DNA of 11,672 bases from Firmicutes bacterium UBA4996. GTDB lineage: Bacteria > Bacillota > Limnochordia > Darwinibacteriales > Darwinibacteriaceae. Under the pieces are notes generated by a model. The model was not told where the DNA came from. It did not search any database and was given only the letters and a program-made list of their open reading frames with translations. Positions 5,896 through 11,672 of this stretch are shown piece after piece (within the stretch, counting starts at the first letter, position 1; the number at the start of each line of letters is the position of its first letter). The translations under genes and the position numbers were made by a program. The stretch covers positions 1,171 through 12,842 of the forward strand of contig DGYW01000029.1 in NCBI GenBank assembly GCA_002396805.1, given 5' to 3'.

Positions 5896-8229
5896 ATGAT
5901 TGAGTACAAAGACCAAGTCTTTAGGTTGACTACGGAGAACACTAGCTACTGGTTTCGGATCACCGACTTTGGCCATTTGGAGCACATTCATTACGGCCCT
6001 AGACTGGAGTTACAGCCGGTGGAGGCCTTAGCGCATAAACGCACTGCCATGCTTGGCTCCAGTATCGCCTATGACAATTCGGATCCCCATTACTGTCTCG
6101 ACAATCTGTGTCTAGAATGGTCAGGTATTGGCAGGGGCGATTTTCGCCATTCGCCTGTGGAGATCAAGATGCCTGATGGTAGCTTTGTGTGTGATTTTGT
6201 CTACCACAGTCATCGCATTATCCCTGGCTTTGTCCCCATGGAAAGCCTTCCATCAAGCTATGGGGACGACGCTGAGTGTCAGACCTTAGAAATAATGATG
6301 AAGGATCTTTCTAATGGGGTAGAACTTACCCTCTATTATACTGTGTATGAAAAGACCAATGTGATTACTCGTCGTGCGGTGCTAACGAATCAGAATGAAA
6401 AGCCTTTAACGATCCGACGAATCATGAGTATGATGTTGGATCTACCTAATCGGAACTTCCAGTTTCTGACCCTCGCTGGGGGTTGGATCAAGGAAACGCA
6501 TCTTCACGAACGTCCCTTGAGTCCTGGACTGTATATCAATTCCTCCACCACTGGGGCTAGTAGCAATAGGCATAACCCTGGATTTATCTTAGCTCAAAAT
6601 GGGGCTACCCAAGAATATGGGTGGGTTTATGGATTCAATCTAGTGTATAGTGGCAATCACTATGGAGCCGTGGAGTTGAGCAACCACGATCTAGTCAGAG
6701 CTCAACTGGGGATCAATCCCCATTGCTTTGAGTGGGAACTGCAAAAGGGGGAAGTCTTTGAAGCGCCCGAGGCGATCATAACTTTCAGTTCAAGCGGTTT
6801 TAATGGGATGAGCCACAACTTTCATGATTTTATCAATAATCACATTGTGCGGGGAGAGTGGAAGAATCGGGAGAGACCGGTGTTGATTAATAGCTGGGAG
6901 GCCTATTTTTTCAAGTTTACCCAAAGAAAGCTCTTTCGGTTAGCCAAAAGAGCAAGAAAACTGGGTGTCGAGATGTTAGTTCTCGATGACGGTTGGTTTG
7001 GAGAGCGCAACAATGATGATGCTGCGCTGGGCGATTACTCTGTTAATCGCAAGAAGTTCCCTTCAGGTCTTGCGTACTTTGCCCAACGCATCCGCAAGCT
7101 AGGCCTCGACTTTGGTCTCTGGTTTGAACCTGAAATGGTTAATCCCGATAGTGATCTTTTTCGTGCCCATCCTGAATATGCGGTGCAAACACCGGGGAAG
7201 GAACCTGTTCTAGGACGCAATCAGCTGGTTTTAGATCTCTGTAACCCACAAGTACGGGATTATATTGTTGCTTCGGTGGGCCAAATCCTAGATGAATCAG
7301 AAATTACCTATGTGAAATGGGATATGAACCGGCATATAGCTGATGCCTATTCTCCTTGCCTGCAAGAACAGGGCCAATTCTTCCATCGTTATATCTTAGG
7401 GTTGTATGAGATCTTGGAGCGCATCTTCCGGCCTAGGCCCCACATATTATTAGAAAGTTGTTCTTCGGGGGGCAACCGCTTTGATTTGGGGATGCTCTGC
7501 TATTCACCGCAAATCTGGGCCTCCGATAACACAGACCCTGTTGAGCGTCTGAAGATCCAGGAAGGTCTATCCTATTTCTACCCTTTGTCTACTATTGGTG
7601 CCCATGTTTCAGAGGCACCTCATCAACAAACTTTACGGGATACTCCTTTAACCTCACGCTTTAATGTTGCTGCCTTTGGGTGCTTAGGTTACGAGCTGGA
7701 TTTAAAGTATCTGTCCTACATAGAAAAACGTGAAGTTAAACAGCAAATCCAATTCTACAAAGAACATCGCCAAATCTTCCAGTACGGGCGCTTTTACCGT
7801 CATCAGGCCGAGAAGACGAATAAGGTCCACTGGCAAGTGCTATCTAAAGATGGTAGTCCGGGAATAGCTGGTTTTTATCAGACTCTGGCTACTGCCAGTG
7901 AAGGATCAGATTATCTTCCTTTAAAGGGCCTGGAGCCCAAAGCTTTCTATCGCCTCACTACCCGGCCCCAAAGTCTTTTTATCAAGAGGTTCGGAGGACT
8001 AGTAAAGCACATTATGCCCTTTACTCTCAACCCTGAGGGCTTGATTTTGCGCACTGCTAACAAATATTTCGCCCTAACGGATTGTGTCGAAAGCTATGAA
8101 GCTTTTGGTGACGCCTTGCTGGCAGGGATCAAGTTGAACAATCAGTTTGTTGGCACTTACTACAACCAACACACCAGGCTGTTAGGAGATTTTGGTTCCA
8201 ATCTGTATTATTTTGAAAAGATCAGTTAG
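5896..8229 (+). CDS. GH36 alpha-galactosidase
   Basis: A 777-residue enzyme matching the roughly 730-780-residue bacterial group of GH36, which act as cytoplasmic tetramers removing terminal alpha-galactose from melibiose, raffinose and stachyose. An N-terminal beta-supersandwich (about 1-310) precedes a TIM barrel. Barrel landmarks are NSWEAYFF (332-339), VLDDGWFG (362-369), GLWFEPEMVNPDSDL (407-421), GRNQLVLDL (440-448), VKWDMNR (473-479) with nucleophile Asp476, LESCSSGGNRFD (519-530), and WASDNTDP (541-548) with acid/base Asp544. The C-terminal beta domain runs from about 640. AGGAGG at 5882-5887 lies inside the end of the GH13 gene, 8 nt before the ATG. No signal peptide is seen, so the substrate must be imported, consistent with the symporter gene next door. 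Function is highly likely; exact substrate length is not known. Confidence 0.5.
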   Translation: MIEYKDQVFRLTTENTSYWFRITDFGHLEHIHYGPRLELQPVEALAHKRTAMLGSSIAYDNSDPHYCLDNLCLEWSGIGRGDFRHSPVEIKMPDGSFVCDFVYHSHRIIPGFVPMESLPSSYGDDAECQTLEIMMKDLSNGVELTLYYTVYEKTNVITRRAVLTNQNEKPLTIRRIMSMMLDLPNRNFQFLTLAGGWIKETHLHERPLSPGLYINSSTTGASSNRHNPGFILAQNGATQEYGWVYGFNLVYSGNHYGAVELSNHDLVRAQLGINPHCFEWELQKGEVFEAPEAIITFSSSGFNGMSHNFHDFINNHIVRGEWKNRERPVLINSWEAYFFKFTQRKLFRLAKRARKLGVEMLVLDDGWFGERNNDDAALGDYSVNRKKFPSGLAYFAQRIRKLGLDFGLWFEPEMVNPDSDLFRAHPEYAVQTPGKEPVLGRNQLVLDLCNPQVRDYIVASVGQILDESEITYVKWDMNRHIADAYSPCLQEQGQFFHRYILGLYEILERIFRPRPHILLESCSSGGNRFDLGMLCYSPQIWASDNTDPVERLKIQEGLSYFYPLSTIGAHVSEAPHQQTLRDTPLTSRFNVAAFGCLGYELDLKYLSYIEKREVKQQIQFYKEHRQIFQYGRFYRHQAEKTNKVHWQVLSKDGSPGIAGFYQTLATASEGSDYLPLKGLEPKAFYRLTTRPQSLFIKRFGGLVKHIMPFTLNPEGLILRTANKYFALTDCVESYEAFGDALLAGIKLNNQFVGTYYNQHTRLLGDFGSNLYYFEKIS

Positions 8230-8239
8230 GGGGATATCC

Positions 8240-9616
8240 ATGGAAGCAACGAAAAACAGAAACATCTACGCCTTTGGTCTGGGAACGGTAGGAAGAGATA
8301 TGGTTTATACCATGGTTAGTATGTACTTGATTTTCTATCTCACTGATATTCTAAGGGTTTCTAGTGCCAGTCTGTGGTGGATTAATGGGATCATTTTGGT
8401 GTCCCGCATTTTTGATGCCCTAAATGATCCCATCATGGGGGTCATAGTTGACAACACCGACACAAAATACGGGAAGTTCAAACCGTGGATTGCTGTGGGT
8501 GCTCTTGCTTCTGGCCTTGTAACTATTCTGCTGTTTACCGATTTTGGTCTCGAGGGAACCAGTTTTGTGTTCCTATTCGGCTTGCTGTACCTGCTGTGGG
8601 GAATTGCCTTTACGACAAATGACATTTCTTATTGGTCCATGCTACCTGCCTTAAGCATGGATCAAAAGGAGCGAGAGAAGATTGGTTCTTTCGCTAAAAT
8701 TTGTGCCAATATTGGACTTTTCACCGTAGTTGCGGGTCTAGTTCCCCTTACATCGCTCTTGGGGGAACGCTTGGGAAGCATGGAACAAGCTTATACCGCT
8801 TTTACGATCATTTTGGTTTTAATCATGTGGGTAGGACAATCCATAACCCTTTTTGGAGTCAGAGAGAAAAGAGATCTATTCAAGCGTGAGGAGCGAACTA
8901 CACTAAAGGGTATGTTTAGGGCCATCATTGAAAACGATCAGCTTCTTTATACTGCTATTGCCATGTCACTATTTATGATTGGCTACGTTACAACAACTAG
9001 TTTCGGTTTGTACTTCTTTAAATACGCCTATGGTGATGAGGGAATGTACTCTATTTTTGCGATTATTCTTGGCATCAGCCAAATTGGCGCACTTATAGTC
9101 TTTCCCCTCTTTAGCAAAGCTTTTAATCGCAGGACGCTCTACACAGCTGCGACTGTCTTGGTCATTGCTGGTTACTTAATCTTCTTCTTTTCACCCATGA
9201 ATATGCTCTTTATTGGTTTAGCTGGGATCTTAATGTTCTTAGGTCAGGCCTTTATCCAGATTCTCATGCTCATGTTTTTAGCTGATACGGTGGAATATGG
9301 CCAGTGGAAGCTGGGGAAACGGAATGAAAGTGTCACTTTTTCACTGCAGCCCTTGATCAATAAGATGGGGGGAGCCGTCTCTAGCGGAATTGTTGGTGCT
9401 ACGGTTATTATCTCAGGGATTAACGACGCTACCTCTGCAGCTGATGTTAGTTCTGGTGGTCTTTTGATCATGAAGTTCGCCATGCTGATCCTACCTTTGC
9501 TCTTTATCTTGGCCAGTTATTTGATCTATAGGTACAAATACAAGATTGATAGCACCATGTATAAGCAGATCCTTGCGGATCTACAAGAACGGGGAGACAT
9601 TATTCTAGATAAATAG
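8240..9616 (+). CDS. GPH-family (MelB-like) sugar:cation symporter
   Basis: A 458-residue, 12-helix transporter of the glycoside-pentoside-hexuronide:cation family, which includes melibiose carrier MelB. Visible motifs: GLGTVGRDMVYTMVSMYLIFYLTD (13-36), FDALNDPIMGVIVDNTDTKYGKFKPW (58-83) with Asp59 and Asp63 at the places of the MelB cation-site aspartates, TTNDISYWSMLPALS (125-139), the loop DQKEREKIGS (141-150) and the late VEYGQWKLGKRNES (351-364). The substrate is inferred to be an alpha-galactoside or alpha-glucoside because the gene directly follows GH13 and GH36 hydrolase genes. A start at 8192 is open but overlaps the GH36 gene by 38 nt and prefixes 16 residues foreign to the family. 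AGGGGG at 8228-8233, 6 nt before the ATG at 8240, decides for the shorter protein. Confidence 0.5.
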   Translation: MEATKNRNIYAFGLGTVGRDMVYTMVSMYLIFYLTDILRVSSASLWWINGIILVSRIFDALNDPIMGVIVDNTDTKYGKFKPWIAVGALASGLVTILLFTDFGLEGTSFVFLFGLLYLLWGIAFTTNDISYWSMLPALSMDQKEREKIGSFAKICANIGLFTVVAGLVPLTSLLGERLGSMEQAYTAFTIILVLIMWVGQSITLFGVREKRDLFKREERTTLKGMFRAIIENDQLLYTAIAMSLFMIGYVTTTSFGLYFFKYAYGDEGMYSIFAIILGISQIGALIVFPLFSKAFNRRTLYTAATVLVIAGYLIFFFSPMNMLFIGLAGILMFLGQAFIQILMLMFLADTVEYGQWKLGKRNESVTFSLQPLINKMGGAVSSGIVGATVIISGINDATSAADVSSGGLLIMKFAMLILPLLFILASYLIYRYKYKIDSTMYKQILADLQERGDIILDK

Positions 9617-9643
9617 TGTCAAAAAGAACGGAGGTCTATACTC

Positions 9644-10252
9644 ATGATTAACATTTTTGCTGCATTGAAAGGGCAGACTTTGCCTGCAGGTTTTCACTGG
9701 CTGAATGAACCCGCCAAGTGGAGTTTTTCAGAAGAGGGTCTAGTGGTACAAGCGGAACCTCAGACGGATTTCTTTAGAGATCCAGCTGGAACCGCCGTTA
9801 AGGGATCAGCCCACTTTTTGTACACGGAGCAAGAGGGTGATTTCACCTTAATGACTAAGGTTCAGGTAGATATGGTCGATGATTACGACGCCGCGGTCAT
9901 GATGGTCATGGTAGATGAGGAAAATTGGGCAAAGCTCTGCTACGAGTACACTTACAAGAAACCTATGATTGTTAGCGTAGTTACCCAAGGTGTGTCTGAT
10001 GACTGCAACTCTTTGGCTGTTCCGGAGTCAGGAATTTATCTGAGAGTCACCCGTTTTGATGATTGCTTCGCCTTCCATTATTCTTACGATGCCAAGTGGT
10101 GGGAGATGGTCCGTTACTTTAGACTACCAAGTAATGGGCCGATCAAGATTGGCGTTGTGGCACAGTCACCAACAGGAGATGGGTGCGAAGTGAAATTCGC
10201 CAATCTCGACTTTTCCAGAACACCTATTAGGGACATCAGATCGGGCAAGTGA
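9644..10252 (+). CDS. DUF1349 family protein (beta-sandwich, regulation-of-carbohydrate-type)
   Basis: A 202-residue soluble protein of the DUF1349 family, expected to form a concanavalin-like beta-sandwich. Recognisable parts are GFHWLNEPAKWSF (16-28), DDYDAAVMMVMVDEENWAKLCYEY (79-102), SVVTQGVSDDCNS (111-123) and GVVAQSPTGDGCEVKF (170-185). No catalytic activity is established for the family, and no signal peptide is present. Its place third after the GH13, GH36 and symporter genes, on the same strand with a 27-nt gap, suggests a role in carbohydrate binding or metabolism, but that is context only. GGAGG at 9630-9634 lies 9 nt before the ATG. The 12 nt GGAGGTCTATAC here is identical to the ribosome-site region of the GH13 gene. 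Confidence 0.5.
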   Translation: MINIFAALKGQTLPAGFHWLNEPAKWSFSEEGLVVQAEPQTDFFRDPAGTAVKGSAHFLYTEQEGDFTLMTKVQVDMVDDYDAAVMMVMVDEENWAKLCYEYTYKKPMIVSVVTQGVSDDCNSLAVPESGIYLRVTRFDDCFAFHYSYDAKWWEMVRYFRLPSNGPIKIGVVAQSPTGDGCEVKFANLDFSRTPIRDIRSGK

Positions 10253-10296
10253 TCTTTACAAGTAGACTAAACGAGTAAAAAGGCGGGAGGATAAAC

Positions 10297-11130
10297 GTGC
10301 AAGAGAGACGGGTAGTAAAGGTGATACAGGGTCAAAATGCTGTAGATGGTGCCGGTGTACACTTAGTTAGGGTATTGGGAGGTAGCACCGTAGTGGATTT
10401 TGATCCTTTCTTAATGTTAGACTCGTTTGACAGCACCAATCCAGATGATTACATCAAGGGATTTCCCATGCATCCCCATCGGGGAATTGAAACCATTACT
10501 TACCTGGCCAGTGGTAGGATTATTCACACAGATAGCTTGGGTAATAGTGGCACTATTGAGGATGGCGGCACACAGTGGATGACAGCTGGTTCAGGGATTT
10601 TACACGAAGAGATGCCTCAACCCGCTCAGCGCATGCTAGGTCTACAAGTCTGGCTCAATCTTCCTCAGAATGAGAAGATGACGGAGCCAAAATACTTTGA
10701 TATTCCAAGCAAAGATGTGGGAGTGGTGGCAAAGGAAGATTATACCGTCCGTATCGTATCTGGAGAGTTTGACGGAAGGGAAGGGGTGAAGCCCCATCAC
10801 ATCCAGGCGTGGGTGTTTGATGTTAGCCTGAACCCAGGTGCGGAAATCGAAATACCCACCAAGCCTGACGAAACCGTCTTCGTCTTTCTCTTGGAAGGAG
10901 ATGTTGAGATCCTCGGCGATCACTATCAAGAAAAATCGGCCATTTTGTTCGGCTCGGGAGATCACATCAAAGTTCGGGCAAAAGACCAAGGTGAGAGTCG
11001 GTTCATGTTTTTCCAGGCTGCACCACTTAGAGAACCGGTCGCCTGGGGAGGACCCATTGTAATGAACACTAGAGCAGAACTTCAGCTTGCCTTTGATGAG
11101 CTACGGGCCGGTACTTTTCTCAAGATTTGA
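10297..11130 (+). CDS. Pirin family protein
   Basis: A 277-residue bicupin of the pirin family. The N-terminal cupin keeps the metal ligands: His59 and His61 in FPMHPHRGIETITY (56-69), and His103 and Glu105 in GSGILHEEMP (98-107), which correspond to the iron-site residues of human pirin and E. coli YhhW. The C-terminal cupin covers about 150-277. Bacterial members have quercetinase-like dioxygenase activity or act as redox-linked regulators; which applies here is unknown. The GTG start is supported by GGGAGG at 10285-10290 with a 6-nt spacer. It lies 44 nt after the DUF1349 gene, with no terminator between, and a strong terminator follows immediately, so it is probably the last gene of the sugar operon. 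An independent promoter in the 44-nt gap is not evident. Confidence 0.5.
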   Translation: MQERRVVKVIQGQNAVDGAGVHLVRVLGGSTVVDFDPFLMLDSFDSTNPDDYIKGFPMHPHRGIETITYLASGRIIHTDSLGNSGTIEDGGTQWMTAGSGILHEEMPQPAQRMLGLQVWLNLPQNEKMTEPKYFDIPSKDVGVVAKEDYTVRIVSGEFDGREGVKPHHIQAWVFDVSLNPGAEIEIPTKPDETVFVFLLEGDVEILGDHYQEKSAILFGSGDHIKVRAKDQGESRFMFFQAAPLREPVAWGGPIVMNTRAELQLAFDELRAGTFLKI

Positions 11131-11155
11131 TCCCACCCATGGTGGGATTTTTTTT
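11130..11155 (+). terminator. Strong intrinsic terminator ending the sugar operon
   Basis: ATCCCACC, loop CAT, GGTGGGAT forms an 8-bp GC-rich stem (11130-11148) that runs straight into eight T residues (11148-11155). The stem begins at the last base of the pirin stop codon. Confidence 0.5.
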
Positions 11156-11165
11156 GCAGAAGATA

Positions 11166-11195
11166 TTGACAATCGTCTATGTGTTGGCATATATT
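11166..11195 (+). promoter_or_regulatory. Promoter of the arsR gene
   Basis: TTGACA (11166-11171) is a perfect -35 box; TATATT (11190-11195) matches 5 of 6 -10 positions after an 18-nt spacer. It starts just after the upstream terminator and drives the ArsR gene about 50 nt downstream. Confidence 0.5.
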
Positions 11196-11205
11196 AAACA
11201 TAGAC
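11175..11205. promoter_or_regulatory. Inverted repeat over the arsR promoter, probable ArsR operator
   Basis: GTCTATGT (11175-11182) and ACATAGAC (11198-11205) form a perfect 8-bp dyad with a 15-nt A/T-rich centre containing the -10 box. Position and size fit autorepression by the adjacent ArsR-family protein, which releases DNA on binding metalloid. The sequence is not the textbook ArsR operator, so the link is inferred from position. Confidence 0.5.
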
Positions 11206-11247
11206 AAATCTCTATATCTTTTTACTTAGGCTAAGGGGGTGATATGC

Positions 11248-11559
11248 GTGGAGACAGATTTTGCGAAACATGTGGTGTTGTTGAAGGCATTGGCTGATGA
11301 TACCCGACTGAGAATATTTCACATGTTAAACGAAGGTGAACTGTGTGCCTGTGACATTTTAGATGAGTTTACGATTACCCAACCGACGCTGTCTTATCAT
11401 ATGAAAATTATGAGTGAGAGCGGTCTAGTACACAGCAGACGAGATGGAGTTTGGATGAAGTATTCCATCAATGAAGAGAACTTACTGCTCCTTAGGGATT
11501 TTTTTGACGGAATCCATGGAGACAGTACTGGAGAGCGCAGCGGATGCGAGAAATGTTAA
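11248..11559 (+). CDS. arsR: ArsR-family metalloid-responsive repressor
   Basis: A 103-residue winged-helix repressor. DDTRLRIFHML (17-27) leads to ELCACDILDEF (31-41), where Cys33-x-Cys35 matches the trivalent-arsenic-binding site of classical ArsR proteins (ELCVCDL in E. coli). The recognition helix is TQPTLSYHMKIMSESGLV (44-61), followed by the wing RRDGVWMKYSI (64-74). The tail ends in GCEKC (Cys100, Cys103), two extra cysteines that could bind metal. GTG at 11248 is chosen because AAGGGGGT (11233-11240) lies 7 nt upstream; a GTG at 11239 is in frame but overlaps that ribosome site. The downstream permease gene starts 12 nt after the stop, making a metalloid-resistance operon likely. Antimonite or another metal remains possible. 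Confidence 0.5.
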   Translation: METDFAKHVVLLKALADDTRLRIFHMLNEGELCACDILDEFTITQPTLSYHMKIMSESGLVHSRRDGVWMKYSINEENLLLLRDFFDGIHGDSTGERSGCEKC

Positions 11560-11571
11560 GGGGATGATGGT

Positions 11572-11672
11572 GTGGTTGTGTTTCAATGGTTGAACAGTCA
11601 ACTGCTGAAAATGGAATGGTTATGGTATTTGGTAGAATTAGTGGTGGAAAAAGGTCTAGGACTATCAATGGA
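11572..11672 (+). CDS. Probable permease (ArsP/YraQ, UPF0718-like), N-terminal fragment cut by window edge
   Basis: The first 33 codons are visible, in frame to the right edge: FQWLNSQLLKMEWLWYLVEL and then VVEKGLGLS. This resembles the N terminus of permeases of the ArsP/YraQ type, in which a short amphipathic segment precedes the first membrane helix. ArsP members export trivalent organoarsenicals. GTG at 11572 is chosen because AAGGGG (11558-11563) is 8 nt upstream; a second in-frame GTG at 11578 is possible. The family call rests on a short stretch plus the adjoining arsR gene, so it is moderate at best. Confidence 0.5.
   Translation, partial: MVVFQWLNSQLLKMEWLWYLVELVVEKGLGLSM

Noticed and set aside
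8192..8239. Longer start for the GPH symporter
   Set aside because: The extra 16 residues overlap the GH36 gene and do not match the family; AGGGGG sits correctly for ATG 8240.
8335..8625. 96-residue minus-strand open frame inside the symporter gene
   Set aside because: Antisense to conserved membrane segments; no coding signals.
10642..10989. 115-residue minus-strand open frame inside the pirin gene
   Set aside because: No family resemblance, no ribosome site, and fully antisense to a well-supported pirin gene.
11239..11247. GTG 11239 as the start of arsR
   Set aside because: It lies within the ribosome binding site that correctly serves GTG 11248.
1..11672. CRISPR arrays, tRNA or rRNA genes, attachment sites
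   Set aside because: Reading both strands showed no regularly spaced direct repeats, cloverleaf-like sequence or rRNA-like segment.

Overview
This 11.7 kb window looks like a chromosomal segment of a Bacillota (Firmicutes) bacterium. The basis is strong AGGAGG-type Shine-Dalgarno sites, frequent GTG and TTG starts, compact operons with 4-nt overlaps, and gene families typical of anaerobic or facultative Bacillota. No rRNA or marker gene is present, so nothing finer can be said. Nearly all of the window is protein-coding. I see no tRNA, rRNA, CRISPR array or insertion sequence.

Layout, left to right. (1) 1-516: the 3' part of an AbiEii/AbiGii-type nucleotidyltransferase toxin gene that is decayed, with an internal deletion plus a frame change. 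(2) 600-2952: three tightly coupled + strand genes, a pRiA4b ORF-3-family protein, a DUF1848 protein with a radical-SAM-like cysteine motif at its C terminus, and an alpha/beta hydrolase. A perfect 12-bp hairpin follows. (3) 3015-4104, minus strand: two half-size YeeE/YedE membrane proteins, probably one sulfur-compound transporter made of two subunits. Their promoter carries a GC-rich palindrome between -35 and -10 that resembles a CsoR/CstR-family operator. (4) 4276-11130: a five-gene + strand sugar operon with a GH13 oligo-1,6-glucosidase-like enzyme, a GH36 alpha-galactosidase, a GPH/MelB-type cation symporter, a DUF1349 protein and a pirin. It ends at a strong intrinsic terminator. (5) 11160-11672: an ArsR-family repressor gene with a dyad at its promoter, then the first codons of a probable ArsP/YraQ-like permease cut by the window edge.

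How the parts fit. The sugar operon reads as uptake of small alpha-galactosides or alpha-glucosides (melibiose, raffinose or isomaltose-type sugars) by cation symport, followed by cytoplasmic hydrolysis. The two carbohydrate-linked accessory genes have no clear role. A 9-bp-arm palindrome lies over the Shine-Dalgarno and start of the first sugar gene and is the best candidate for an operator of that operon. The sulfur transporter and the arsenic-type operon look like separately regulated units, each with an inverted repeat at its promoter.

I did not find an obvious new defence or mobile system. The most novel items are the translationally coupled pRiA4b/DUF1848/hydrolase trio, the three promoter palindromes, and the presence of DUF1349 and pirin genes in an alpha-galactoside operon.

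[Form note: the original answer gave no feature confidence values; the 0.5 on every feature is a placeholder required by the schema, not an estimate.]
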